Positions 41,938 to 50,701 of a stretch of DNA of 64,000 nt are shown piece by piece. The position numbers and the translations under genes were made by a program. The stretch is taken from assembly GCA_030611885.1 (NCBI GenBank), contig JAUWOY010000001.1:1-64000 (forward strand), in the 5' to 3' direction. This DNA comes from Chloroflexota bacterium. GTDB taxonomy: Bacteria > Chloroflexota > Anaerolineae > VGOG01. The notes beneath the pieces are model-generated. The model searched no databases. It was not told the DNA's origin and saw only the letters and a list, made by a program, of their open reading frames with translations. Within the stretch, counting starts at the first letter, position 1. Each line of letters opens with the position of its first letter.

Positions 41938-44926
41938 ATTTCTTCTGGCCCTCCAATTGAGCGATCAGATCGTCCAAACCGGGCTTCTCTTTCTCTGGCG
42001 CCAGGTCTCTGGCTGTCTTCGCTTCCTCAAGAGCCTCGTCCAGGCGGCCTAATTGCAGATAGACCGAGGCCAGGCCTTTGTGGCTTTCATAACTATCGGG
42101 GGCTTTCTCGTTAGCTTTCTGGTAGGCTTCCGCAGCCTGGCTGAACTTGCCCAAGTCAGCATAAGTCGCTCCCAGGCGAAGATAAGTGCGGACTATGGTG
42201 TCCTTGAGCAGGTGCCCATGATTCAAAGGGCTTAGGGTCACTGCCTGCTGGTAGTGTGCCAGAGCCACCTCCAACTTCTCGGCCCTCTGCCCAGGGTCAG
42301 AGGTCAGGATGCCCCAGTTCCAGTAGATGTACCCCAACTTGGTTATGATGTCAGGATCGAGGGGGCTCATCTGCCGGGCGTGCTCCAGGGCCGCAAGGCT
42401 CTCCTCGAACAAATCAACCCTTCGCTTGGCGTCCGAAGCAGTTACTGCTTTCAACCCATAGGCCCCGCCTAAAGAGGCGTAATACTGATCCCAGCGGGGG
42501 GCCAACTGGATAGCCCGGCGATAAATGGCGATGGCCTTATCTACCTCCCCTGTTTCCTCCGAGGATAGGCCGAACTTGTAGTAGATATCCGCTTGAGCGG
42601 CCTTCAGATTGGTGTTGAAGATCAACAAGAAGCTCAAAATCCAAAATCCAAAGCTCAAAATTGGAAGTTGGAAGTTGGAAATTGGAAGTTGGAAGTTCAA
42701 ATTGCTGCTGAGCATCAGGGCCACTGCCACAGCGAAGATAACAAGGAAGATGTAGACGTAGTAGACAAATGTAGCCCTTTCGACGCCGGTGCCTGGTAAT
42801 ATTATAGCAGCATAAATAGCTATGAAAGGGAGAAAGCAAAGCAGGCTGCCCAGGGCGTAGGTCGAGAGGTTGGAGGTTGGAGGTTGGATACTTCGACCCT
42901 TCGACAGGCTCAGGGCAGCGCTGGGCTCAGTACAAGAGTTGGAAGTTGGAATTGTTACCCCGCCGAACAGCCAGATCACGAATAGGAGGCCGAAGATGAC
43001 AGGGCCATTGGCTCTCAGATCGAACTGATGAGTGATTAAATCGAAACTAGTGGTCGCCATGATCAGGCCCACCAGGAGAGAATGGGCAAGAAGCTCAAGA
43101 TTTGGAAGTTGGAAGTTGGAAGTTTGAAGTTTACCACGTCCTCGCCGGCGTCGGCCGCGCCGCTGGCGTGGACTATCGGGAGGCGAGGTCTCTGCTACGG
43201 CTTCAGGCGCAGGCTCCTCCTGCCAATAGCGGCCGATGATAGCCACCAATGCCGCGTAGAGCCAGAAGTAAGTGCGGGTGGCAGTGATGGCGATGCCGAA
43301 CTGGATTTCGACGAAGTGGGCTACAATAGCTGAGAGCAGGGCGATCAACAGAAGTTGGAAGTTGGAAGTTGGAAGTTGGAGGTTGGAGTTCGGAGTTCCG
43401 AACTTGTTCGGGGTTTGGAGGTTGGAGCTTTGAGCTTTGAACTTTGAACTTTGAACTTCGAGCAGAGCCGTCATCAGGTATATGACTAGAGCCAGCAATA
43501 TGCCAGCAGGTATCCCCACCCCGGCCCATCTTAACGACCCCTCCACGAGCCAGGGGATCAGCACCCCCAAGCACCCTCCCACCAGCCATGCAACTACGAG
43601 AAAAGTGCGCTGCCGGGAATTCGCTATCAGCCCAAGCCACTTAAGACCGTAGTAGAAGATGCTGCCAAAGAGGATGAGATAGGCGGCAAGCCCGATGAGG
43701 CCGCCTGTTACTACGGCGTCGAGGGTCTCATTGTGGCAGCGATCGGCTACGTGTTTGTATTCCATCAAAGCTGCCCAGTCGGGATGCGCATAGGGATAGA
43801 AGATGAGGCCCATCGTCTCTGGGCCATAGCCAATGACGGCCCGGATCCTGTCAGCCGTGATTATATTGGCTACTCCGTACCAGATCAAGCTTCTGTCTTC
43901 CATGATGTCCCTGGAAATATCGTCCAGCCGTTCGACGTAGGGGATCTCTTTGGGAAGCGCCAGGGGGCTGTTAGGTAGGTTCAAGATAGCCAGGATAGCA
44001 AGCAAAGCGATGGACACGCCGACAGCCGCCAGCGCCAATCCCCTCCACCCTCTTAAGACGGCCAGCAGCAGAAAGAAGAACAGGGCTCCGGCCATCAGGC
44101 CCAGCCAAGGCCCACGGCTCTGGGTGAACACCAGGCAGATCAACTGAAGGATCAGAAGGAGGAGATAACATCCGAACAGTACCAGGGAGGGCCCGACCTT
44201 CTTGTCCTCCCCCCTCCTTCCCCCCAACTTTGGGGGGAAGGAGGGCAGGGGGAAAGAGCGAATGAGCTGCCATACAGTCAAGGGCACAATCATGATCAGA
44301 TAGGCGCCAATCAAAATGGGATTGCCCAGGGTGGATTCGACGCGAGCGGTGCCTCCCCTGATCCAAACTAAGGGATCTACGCTGTAATGCTGCATGATCC
44401 CGTAAATAGAGATAGGCAGGCTGGTGAGCAAGATGACCGTGATCAGTCGCTCCAACTGCTGGCGGGTGCGCAGGGTCTCTAGCATCGAGAAGAAGATGGC
44501 TATGTAACAGAGGACAACGTAGAGGCCTTGCCGTCGCTGATAAGAGCCCCAGAAGCTGACTCGGGGGGCTATGGAGGTAATTGTGGTTAGGATGTAGGTC
44601 GCAACTAAAAGCAAGCTCGGAAGGAGCAGCGGGTTTCTAGATATTAGATGTTGGATATTGGATATTGGATACCGGGCACCAGCTTTTCGTTTCCAGCTTC
44701 TAGCTTCCAGTACCTTGATCAGCCAGGCTGCCAGCATCACCAAAGTGATAGAGCGTAGCAAGGCCACCTTGTTGGCTTCGAAGACGCGGTTGCTGTACCA
44801 ATTGAAGAGAAGGGGAGTGACGATGGCCGCTGCCAGCCAACCGGCTTCGATGATCTTGTTGCAGAAGACGCTCAACCTGGTCTGCACTGGAGGCAACCTT
44901 TCACTTTGAAATTCAGTAGATCGCAA
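41936..44926 (-). CDS. O-antigen ligase/polymerase-like membrane protein with C-terminal TPR repeats
   Basis: A 996-residue multi-pass protein of the Wzy/WaaL (Wzy_C) type. N-terminal two-thirds hydrophobic; the catalytic-loop signature FTQSRGPWLGLMAG and the periplasmic loop region YGPETMGLIF...HNETLDAVVTGGLIG are present, as in O-antigen ligases. The C-terminal third has at least four TPR motifs (VDKAIAIYRRAIQLAPR, ALEHARQMSPLDPD, AEAYQKANEKAPDSYESH, EALEEAKTARDLAPE). Oddly, at least five spots carry in-frame repeat-derived inserts such as TSNFQLP, LSLSKGRS and FPPKLGG. It may still function if these lie in loops. Confidence 0.85.
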   Translation of the reverse strand: MRSTEFQSERLPPVQTRLSVFCNKIIEAGWLAAAIVTPLLFNWYSNRVFEANKVALLRSITLVMLAAWLIKVLEARSWKRKAGARYPISNIQHLISRNPLLLPSLLLVATYILTTITSIAPRVSFWGSYQRRQGLYVVLCYIAIFFSMLETLRTRQQLERLITVILLTSLPISIYGIMQHYSVDPLVWIRGGTARVESTLGNPILIGAYLIMIVPLTVWQLIRSFPLPSFPPKLGGRRGEDKKVGPSLVLFGCYLLLLILQLICLVFTQSRGPWLGLMAGALFFFLLLAVLRGWRGLALAAVGVSIALLAILAILNLPNSPLALPKEIPYVERLDDISRDIMEDRSLIWYGVANIITADRIRAVIGYGPETMGLIFYPYAHPDWAALMEYKHVADRCHNETLDAVVTGGLIGLAAYLILFGSIFYYGLKWLGLIANSRQRTFLVVAWLVGGCLGVLIPWLVEGSLRWAGVGIPAGILLALVIYLMTALLEVQSSKFKAQSSNLQTPNKFGTPNSNLQLPTSNFQLLLIALLSAIVAHFVEIQFGIAITATRTYFWLYAALVAIIGRYWQEEPAPEAVAETSPPDSPRQRRGRRRRGRGKLQTSNFQLPNLELLAHSLLVGLIMATTSFDLITHQFDLRANGPVIFGLLFVIWLFGGVTIPTSNSCTEPSAALSLSKGRSIQPPTSNLSTYALGSLLCFLPFIAIYAAIILPGTGVERATFVYYVYIFLVIFAVAVALMLSSNLNFQLPISNFQLPILSFGFWILSFLLIFNTNLKAAQADIYYKFGLSSEETGEVDKAIAIYRRAIQLAPRWDQYYASLGGAYGLKAVTASDAKRRVDLFEESLAALEHARQMSPLDPDIITKLGYIYWNWGILTSDPGQRAEKLEVALAHYQQAVTLSPLNHGHLLKDTIVRTYLRLGATYADLGKFSQAAEAYQKANEKAPDSYESHKGLASVYLQLGRLDEALEEAKTARDLAPEKEKPGLDDLIAQLEGQKK
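42635..44700. repeat. Cluster of in-frame dispersed repeat inserts in the ligase gene
   Basis: Blocks of GGAAGTTGGAAGTT-type tandem repeat occur at about 42655-42705, 43105-43135 and 43350-43460. A CTTCGACAGGCTCAGG unit occurs near 42898, CCCCCCAACTTTGGGGGG near 44220, and GGATATTGGATATTGG near 44650. All stay in frame with the gene. Confidence 0.75.
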
Positions 44927-44972
44927 GCTACCAAGAACTTTGGATTTTGAACTTTGGATTTTACCCCCGGCC

Positions 44973-46379
44973 CTACCTGCCTTTGAAAGAGATCATGGCT
45001 CCTACGGTCTTGGCCAGGATGAGCAGGTCCAGGTAGATGGATTGGTGTTTGATGTAGTAGAGGTCGTATTGGAGCTTGACCAAGGCGTCCCGCACCGAGC
45101 TAGAGTAGCCATAGTTGACCAGAGCCCAGCCGGCCATCCCCGGCTTCACAGCGTGGCGAGCGCGATAGAAGGGAATCTGATCTGCCAACTGATGGGCAAA
45201 AATGGGCCGCTCAGGACGAGGTCCCACGATGCTCATCTCGCCCCGTAATACGTTGATAAGCTGAGGCAGTTCGTCCATCATGGTGCGCCGCAGGAAGCGG
45301 CCCACTCGCGTGACCCGGGGATCGTTCTCCTTGGCCCAGACCGCTCCGCTTGCCTCGGCTCTTGGGATCATAGAACGGAACTTGAATAGGCGAAAGACCC
45401 GACCGCCCTTGCCCACCCGCTCCTGGGTGTAGAATATAGGTCCTGGGGAATCAACGTAGATAGACAGGGCCAGGACGGGGAAGAGGGGCGCGAGGATGAT
45501 AAGCCCCAGGCCAGAGATGATGATGTCCAGCGTCCTTTTGAAGAAGGGCCAGAAACTACCGATGGCGGCGTGATCCAGCGGCAGAACGAGGGACCAGTCG
45601 TCGCCAACGTGCTCCACCGGCACCCGGCCAGTGATCTCCTCGTAGAGGAGGGGCATGAGGGTGATCTGCACTCCCTGCTCCTGGCAATCCATGATCGCTC
45701 GGATGAGTTCTCTGTGCACGGTATGGGTGATGGCCAGGATAACCTCAGAGGCGTCTTTCTCTTTTACAAGTGAGAGCAAATCCTGCCGGCCTCCGATGAC
45801 AGGTACTCCTTCGATGAGCTGCCCTTGCTTGGATGGATCGTCGTCAATGTAACCAACCAGTTGGTACTCTGAAGACAGGTTTTCTCTGATAGCTTGGGCG
45901 ATAGTTTGACCTGATGCACCAGCCCCCACGATGATAGCTCGGCGTTGGAAGGGAAGGCGGCCAAAGAAGAGGGCGTAGCCTGAGCGCCAGAGGCCCAAGA
46001 GGATGAAAGATAGAACCGCGTAGAAAAGGATAAACACACGGGGCAAGGAGTCGCGAGGGGAAAAGAAGTAGATCAGGAGATAGATCAATAGCATAAAGGC
46101 CGTGATCCTGAGGAGAGTGAAGGCGCTGGACAGGAAATTGGCGGCGATTTTCAGTTCATAGAAATCATTTATGGAGGCTAACAGTAGCCAGAGGACGGTC
46201 AGGGAGAGGAACCAGGGGGCTTGGGAGAGAATAAACTCTTGCGAGAAAGGGCGCAAAGGGTCCCTCATCGTCCATAGCCAAAGGGAGAACAAAGTGGCCC
46301 CGTTGACCAGCAGTAGGTCTATGAAGACCAATAGGTTTTTTCTCTCAGATATTCGCAGAGGTAGTTTTGGTAATGACAT
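44973..46379 (-). CDS. Polyprenyl-phosphate sugar phosphotransferase (WcaJ/WbaP-type)
   Basis: Initiating enzyme of surface polysaccharide synthesis: transfers a sugar-1-phosphate to undecaprenyl phosphate. An N-terminal block of about four membrane helices, a Rossmann CoA-binding-like central domain (RAIIVGAGASGQTIAQAI...GYIDDDPSKQG), and the C-terminal bacterial sugar transferase domain with KRTLDIIISGLGLIILAPLF, FKFRSM, VTRVGRFLRRTMMDELPQLINVLRGEMSIVGPRPERP. 468 residues, full length. Lies just upstream of the O-antigen ligase gene on the same strand. Confidence 0.93.
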   Translation of the reverse strand: MSLPKLPLRISERKNLLVFIDLLLVNGATLFSLWLWTMRDPLRPFSQEFILSQAPWFLSLTVLWLLLASINDFYELKIAANFLSSAFTLLRITAFMLLIYLLIYFFSPRDSLPRVFILFYAVLSFILLGLWRSGYALFFGRLPFQRRAIIVGAGASGQTIAQAIRENLSSEYQLVGYIDDDPSKQGQLIEGVPVIGGRQDLLSLVKEKDASEVILAITHTVHRELIRAIMDCQEQGVQITLMPLLYEEITGRVPVEHVGDDWSLVLPLDHAAIGSFWPFFKRTLDIIISGLGLIILAPLFPVLALSIYVDSPGPIFYTQERVGKGGRVFRLFKFRSMIPRAEASGAVWAKENDPRVTRVGRFLRRTMMDELPQLINVLRGEMSIVGPRPERPIFAHQLADQIPFYRARHAVKPGMAGWALVNYGYSSSVRDALVKLQYDLYYIKHQSIYLDLLILAKTVGAMISFKGR

Positions 46380-46601
46380 GCTTGGATCACCTGATGAGCT
46401 GACCGACGGCTACTAAGAAACAAGGCACAGCAGTGTCATTGCGAGCTGCTCCATAGCGCGTCCGCGCCACTCATTGAGCAAAAAACAAACGTAGGTGTCA
46501 TTGCGAGGAGCGGTTTTTGCGACGAAGCAATCCCCAAAATACGGAGGGGGAGATTGCTTCGCTACGCTCGCAATGACACAGTCGTCATTCCAGAATCACA
46601 T
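46380..46601. repeat. TGTCATTGCGAG-type repeats
   Basis: Gene-free. Bases about 46476-46579 form a unit with inverted ends GTGTCATTGCGAG / CTCGCAATGACAC and internal GAAGCAATCCCC / GATTGCTTCG. A partial unit lies at 46433-46460. No flanking direct repeat is obvious. Confidence 0.65.
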
Positions 46602-46928
46602 TCATACGTGCGCCAGATTGGGATCATCACGGATGTAAGCTAACTGCTGTCCCAGGTAAGGCAACGGGGCCAGCCCATGCCAGCGCCGTAGAAGATGATA
46701 GGTCGGCGAGGTGAGCAGACGGCAGGCGTCCACCGCCTTGCGCCACTCGGCGCGGCGGACCTCAGCTACCACGTCTGGATCGGGCAACAGGCCGAAGTCC
46801 CACGCCGCACACAGCCGTGCCAGGAAGTCCACCTGTTCGGCCAGGCCCTGCAGCGCTGCGGGCGGTTCGGTATCCGGATAAAGTGCACCGTCAATCCAAC
46901 GACTGTCAGAAGTATCACTGGAGTGCAT
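46602..46928 (-). CDS. Small protein overlapping the AbiEii-like gene
   Basis: A 108-residue mostly helical protein of unknown family (QGLAEQVDFLARLCAAWDFGLLPDPDVVAEVRRAEWRKAVDACRLL). Its start overlaps the end of the upstream nucleotidyltransferase gene by 14 bp, so they are coupled. It may be the partner or antitoxin, although in classical AbiE systems the antitoxin gene comes first. Confidence 0.6.
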   Translation of the reverse strand: MHSSDTSDSRWIDGALYPDTEPPAALQGLAEQVDFLARLCAAWDFGLLPDPDVVAEVRRAEWRKAVDACRLLTSPTYHLLRRWHGLAPLPYLGQQLAYIRDDPNLAHV

Positions 46929-47622
46929 TCAGGAACTCCTCCCTGAACCAGCGCCGCACCCGTTTGGCTTCGGCCCGCTGCTGGGAATCGGTGATCCGAG
47001 CCAGAGGGCGGTGCTGGGCGATGCGCGCCAGGTGTGTCTCGACGGCCAGCCGGGCCCGGGCGCTCTCTGTATCGCTGCCGGCCAACCGTTGGCGGCACCG
47101 CCAGAGATCCCAACATTCGTGCGGCGTCGTCAGGTCGGCCTGACACAGCGCGTAGATGTCACGGAAATCTCGCGGGGCGCCGCGCTCCACCAACGCCACC
47201 ATTTTGCTCGCTACCAGGTCTGGAAAACTATCCAGGAGCACGTTTGTCCAGGGCGCCGGCGCAGAGGGCTCCAGTTGGGCAGAACGGCGCGCAATTTGAA
47301 AACTGAAGACGCATCGCTCCTCACGCAGCAATTCCACACTGACCACATCGCCCCAGGCGCGGGTTTTGACCTGGCCGAAGGATTCAAGCGTCGTTTCAAG
47401 CAGACGGATCACCTGACGCTGGTCCTCTGCTGTAGCCGAGGCATCCCACCAGGCATCCACGTCGTGAGTGGGGCGATAATCCAGATAATGCAGCAGGCCC
47501 AGAGCGCCGCCCAGGGAGATCTTCTCTCCCATCCCATGGTCAGCCAGGGCTTGCAAGCAGGCTTCGGCATAGTCAGGCAGGTGTGTCGGGCGATGTGGCT
47601 GCTTTACGCTACCTGTGTCCAT
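46915..47622 (-). CDS. AbiEii-like nucleotidyltransferase
   Basis: Resembles the AbiEii/AbiGii (DUF1814-type) nucleotidyltransferase toxins: ISLGGALGLLHYLDYRPTHDVDAWW carries the GG and DxD-type metal-binding motif, and DLVASKMVALVERGAPRDFRDIYALC is the characteristic conserved Lys and D-[FY]-x-DI block. About 235 residues. ATG 47622 follows the weaker upstream start at 47652; a purine-rich GAGGAAAGTG site precedes it. Presumed bacteriostatic or abortive-infection module with the small downstream gene; the activity is inferred. Confidence 0.78.
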   Translation of the reverse strand: MDTGSVKQPHRPTHLPDYAEACLQALADHGMGEKISLGGALGLLHYLDYRPTHDVDAWWDASATAEDQRQVIRLLETTLESFGQVKTRAWGDVVSVELLREERCVFSFQIARRSAQLEPSAPAPWTNVLLDSFPDLVASKMVALVERGAPRDFRDIYALCQADLTTPHECWDLWRCRQRLAGSDTESARARLAVETHLARIAQHRPLARITDSQQRAEAKRVRRWFREEFLNALQ

Positions 47623-47725
47623 TTGACACTTTCCTCTTGTTTGATTATACACCCATCTCCCCTGAAGTCAACCACCGATGACCCGGTTCATCCGCCCTCG
47701 CCGACCAGCGCAGTCAACATCTCCT

Positions 47726-48727
47726 CTAGCCTTTCTGCCTGCCCAGTGGAAGCGTAACCCATTCACATGTCAAGCCGGCCATCACCCCCGCCCCCACCGA
47801 AGCGGTGGCCACCAGGAGAAGTAAAGGAGTGAGCAATCCAATCGCTAAGTCTTGGCGAAGCACCCACCACCAGAAAGGCAGGGAGATAAGGAGAAACAGC
47901 AGGGCGAGCCCCCCGGCCAGCCACACCAGTCCCCTCCAGAAGATGCTCCCTACCACAGCAGCTACCAGGAGGAAAAGCAGGCCGACTTGGATCTTCTGGG
48001 TTTGGGGGGTGCGCGAGTCGGCCACGGCCTTGCGGGGATGTCTTCGGTAGACTATCATCCTCCAATAGCTATAGTGATGTTTTCTTCGAGCGTATTCCAG
48101 GATGGATTCTGGATGTGAGTGGTAGACGATGGCCTCAGGAGCGAAAACCATTTTGTGGCCTTGGCCGGCCAGGCGGAAAGATAGCTCTGTGTCCTCAGCG
48201 CCCAGGAGATGCTCGCGAAATCCCCCGCTCTCCATGAAGACGTGCTTCCTGTAGCCCGCTGTCCCTGTATTGACGAAATCTATCCGGGTATGCCTGGCGA
48301 TGTTCCTGTAACGATAGTCATACTCCAGTTGAATGAATCGTGGAACGAGGCCAGTCTGACGAGTACGAACCAACCCGCAAACCCCTGCAATCTCTTGATC
48401 GGCGAAGGGAGCAATCATGGCCTCGACCCAATTGGACTCCGGGATACAATCAGCATCGGTAAAAAGCAGGATGTCGCCTTGAGCTTGCTTGGCTCCCAGG
48501 TTTCTAGCTGCCGCTGCACCCCTCTGGGCTTGGGATAGAAAAATCACTCCATGGCGATCAGCTATGGTCTCGATCGCAGTATCCACAGGGCCGTCATTCA
48601 CCACGATGATCTCGTACTTCTCGCGAGGCATGGTCTGTCGCTCCAGGGCGTCCAGACAATCTCCCAGGGCCTCCTGAGCATTATGGATCGGGATAACCAC
48701 AGAGATCAATGGCGGTGATTGGTTCAT
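47726..48727 (-). CDS. Family 2 glycosyltransferase with C-terminal membrane segments
   Basis: GT2 enzyme for surface glycan. LISVVIPIHNAQEALGDCLDALERQ, VVNDGPVD, GAAAARNLGAKQAQGDILLFTDADC (DxD) and the acceptor-side GAEDTELSFRLAGQGHKMVFAPEAIVYH. The C-terminus has two or three membrane helices. ATG 48727 has GAGGAGC 7 nt upstream; the long upstream extension is repeat-derived. It follows a flippase-like gene by 10 bp. Confidence 0.9.
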   Translation of the reverse strand: MNQSPPLISVVIPIHNAQEALGDCLDALERQTMPREKYEIIVVNDGPVDTAIETIADRHGVIFLSQAQRGAAAARNLGAKQAQGDILLFTDADCIPESNWVEAMIAPFADQEIAGVCGLVRTRQTGLVPRFIQLEYDYRYRNIARHTRIDFVNTGTAGYRKHVFMESGGFREHLLGAEDTELSFRLAGQGHKMVFAPEAIVYHSHPESILEYARRKHHYSYWRMIVYRRHPRKAVADSRTPQTQKIQVGLLFLLVAAVVGSIFWRGLVWLAGGLALLFLLISLPFWWWVLRQDLAIGLLTPLLLLVATASVGAGVMAGLTCEWVTLPLGRQKG

Positions 48728-48737
48728 GACTTGCTCC

Positions 48738-49832
48738 TCAAGCCCCCCCCCAACTGGGGGGGGCTGAGCGGGATGCTTCCCCCCCAAAGTTGGGGGGGAT
48801 TGAGGGGGGGCGATGAACGCTTTCCCACCACAGGAACAAAGCACCCAGGAGCGAGGGAGGTACAAAGACCACGAAGTATAATAGCACGGCGTAGCCCAGG
48901 GCAGCTCCCTTCTCCAGCCCAAAGACGCCCAGGGCAAGAGTGCACAGGTAGTGGAAGATGCCCAGCCTGCCGGGGATCGAGGGTACAGCTACTCCTACCT
49001 GGAGCACTACCACTAAGAACAGAGCAGCGGCCAAGGACAGAGGCAGGCCCAAGGCCAGGAAGACGATGTAGTTTACCAATATGCTGAGGGTCCAGATGAT
49101 AAGGGACCACGCTTGCAGTTTGAGTCCTACCCAGGGAGAGCGCAGCACATCAAGGCTGCCCAGAGCCAGGCCTGTGGCCCGATGAATTCTCGCTCGCCAA
49201 CCTTCTGGCAGGAAGCGCGAGACCGATTCCACCAGGGTGAGCAGCCGATCCTTGCCATAAGACAGGGTCAGGGCGACGCCGAGAAAAGCGGTGGCGAAGA
49301 CAGCCAGGGTTACCCGTGAATCCCGGAACCAGGGAGGCAGGGAGACGAAAACGGGGACGAGCAGCACCAGCAGGAGCAGCATCAGGATATCCAGCCACTT
49401 CTCCACGGCGATGGTGCCCAGGGTGCAGGCCCGGCTCTGGCTCTCGGTCTGGCCCATGAAGTAGATGCGGGCTACCTCGCCCAGCCGGGCAGGGACGACG
49501 ATGTTGAGCATCTGGCTGATGAGGAGCACCTCGGCCAGCCTGAGGTAGCTGAGCCCTTTTTGATTTGGGTGGTAGAGCAGTCTCCAGCGGGCGGCCCGGA
49601 CCAGGGGGCTTACCAGCACCAGCGCCAGGGCCAGGGCCACGAGCCGATAGTCGGCCTGAGAGAAAGTGGCAACCACCTGGGAGAAAGGGACATTCCGAAA
49701 GGCCAGCCACAGGAAGACCAGGCTGAGCCCAGTGCCCAGGGCCACCTGGAGACCTCGGATATTTGTCTGTTGCCACAGGCCATTGGCTCGTTCCCGCAAT
49801 GACAGGGCTCCTTTCCCAGAGACGGTAGGCAT
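48738..49832 (-). CDS. Flippase-like integral membrane protein (UPF0104/AglD family)
   Basis: A 364-residue protein with about eight membrane helices of the lysylphosphatidylglycerol synthase-type transmembrane (AglD/UPF0104) family. FLWLAFRNVPFSQV, RAARWRLLYHP, VVPARLGEVARIYFMGQ and IPGRLGIFHYLCTLALGVFGLEKGAALGYAVLLYFVVFVPPSLLGA are typical. Often linked to glycolipid transport or membrane insertion. The last about 20 residues (PPSIPPNFGGEASRSAPPSWGG) come from a C-rich repeat, so the native C-terminus was altered. Confidence 0.85.
   Translation of the reverse strand: MPTVSGKGALSLRERANGLWQQTNIRGLQVALGTGLSLVFLWLAFRNVPFSQVVATFSQADYRLVALALALVLVSPLVRAARWRLLYHPNQKGLSYLRLAEVLLISQMLNIVVPARLGEVARIYFMGQTESQSRACTLGTIAVEKWLDILMLLLLVLLVPVFVSLPPWFRDSRVTLAVFATAFLGVALTLSYGKDRLLTLVESVSRFLPEGWRARIHRATGLALGSLDVLRSPWVGLKLQAWSLIIWTLSILVNYIVFLALGLPLSLAAALFLVVVLQVGVAVPSIPGRLGIFHYLCTLALGVFGLEKGAALGYAVLLYFVVFVPPSLLGALFLWWESVHRPPSIPPNFGGEASRSAPPSWGGA
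48740..48812. repeat. CCCCCCAAAGTTGGGGGG palindromes
   Basis: Two palindromes, CCCCCCCCCAACTGGGGGGGG and CCCCCCCAAAGTTGGGGGGG, lie at the junction between the glycosyltransferase and flippase-like genes and also supply the last codons of the latter. A third copy is inside the ligase gene near 44220. Confidence 0.7.
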
Positions 49833-49862
49833 GGTGATGATGGCTTCATCTGTTCTCCCACG

Positions 49863-50180
49863 CTACGAACCCGAAACAGGCTGCAGGACGTGGGTCACTT
49901 CCTCAAGCACATCCAGCGTCTTCTGAATCACGGCCGGCAGTTTTGCAGCCTCGATGCCCTGTAACTCATCTCTGAGGATGTGGATAGAGTGCTGGATGCG
50001 GGCGAGTTCATAAGCCTGGATCTCCCGTTGAAGTTGCTCTACCATACCGTGAACTCCCGCCAGCTCCATTTCTTTGACACGTCTGCTCTTCTGGGGATGG
50101 GTGACAATCTGTTCAGCACGAGTCTGCAGCTCGAGAAGGCGGCGTTGACAAATTCTAAGCTCGTCAGCGTTTTGTATCAT
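49863..50180 (-). CDS. Antitoxin-like coiled-coil protein
   Basis: About 105 residues, strongly helical: MIQNADELRICQRRLLELQTRAEQI and KEMELAGVHGMVEQLQREIQAYELARI. It recalls a family of small proteins that lie next to toxin genes in TA loci, from memory. It starts inside the upstream 36-residue DUF6932-like fragment, whose stop overlaps it. The downstream part KLPAVIQKTLDVLEEVTHVL is also helical. No toxin motif. Confidence 0.6.
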   Translation of the reverse strand: MIQNADELRICQRRLLELQTRAEQIVTHPQKSRRVKEMELAGVHGMVEQLQREIQAYELARIQHSIHILRDELQGIEAAKLPAVIQKTLDVLEEVTHVLQPVSGS

Positions 50181-50274
50181 TTGTACGTCCGAATCTCTCC
50201 CAGATTTCGTCAAGATCGGCCAGATGAAGTCCCGGCGGTAGAAAACCATTCTCCTGAAGTGCAGGAATAGACAT
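50164..50274 (-). pseudogene. N-terminal fragment of a DUF6932-like nucleotidyltransferase
   Basis: The short frame MSIPALQENGFLPPGLHLADLDEIWERFG resembles the conserved start of DUF6932 proteins (from memory), which are normally much longer. It ends after 36 residues, overlapping the next gene. Best read as the 5' remnant of a truncated gene fused to the antitoxin-like gene. Confidence 0.5.
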
Positions 50275-50281
50275 TTCTTTC

Positions 50282-50701
50282 TCAGATGAGGTCAGCAAGC
50301 AGGGCGACAAACTCCTCGGCAAACTCGATGGTCCCCTTTGCTTCACGCTCGGAGATAGCTCCGGCCACGCGGTAGACGGCCCGGTGGCGTTTCCTTCGTA
50401 CCCGGTCGAGCCGGTTCAGCTTTGACTTGAGCGATGGGTCGAGGGTTGCCCGGAGAAAGCGGATCACGGTTTTGTGCCGGTCAGCACCTCTGGGTCGATA
50501 CCCTTGGGCATACATAAATGCTAGACCGGCCTGCAGAGCGGCGTTGTAAGCCACGATCAGGGCCCAGTCCAGGTCAATATTCATGAGCTCCTGAGCTGTC
50601 TTCACATCCCGGCGGGCAACTTCCAAGAGGTCTCTGATCTCTGCCTGGGGAACCAGGTAGGGCTCAATTAGCCCCGCCCGTTCCAAGGGTTGGTAAGTCA
50701 T
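50282..50701 (-). CDS. HEPN-domain protein (HepT-like)
   Basis: A 139-residue helical HEPN protein: EIRDLLEVARRDVKTAQELMNIDLDWALIVAYNAALQAGLAFMYAQG and the R-x4-H motif in RRKRHRAVY. In MNT-HEPN modules it is an RNase-type toxin inhibited by nucleotidylation by its partner. It overlaps the end of the upstream MNT gene by 38 bp. The GGLS-type residue set needed for full activity cannot be verified by eye. Confidence 0.85.
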   Translation of the reverse strand: MTYQPLERAGLIEPYLVPQAEIRDLLEVARRDVKTAQELMNIDLDWALIVAYNAALQAGLAFMYAQGYRPRGADRHKTVIRFLRATLDPSLKSKLNRLDRVRRKRHRAVYRVAGAISEREAKGTIEFAEEFVALLADLI

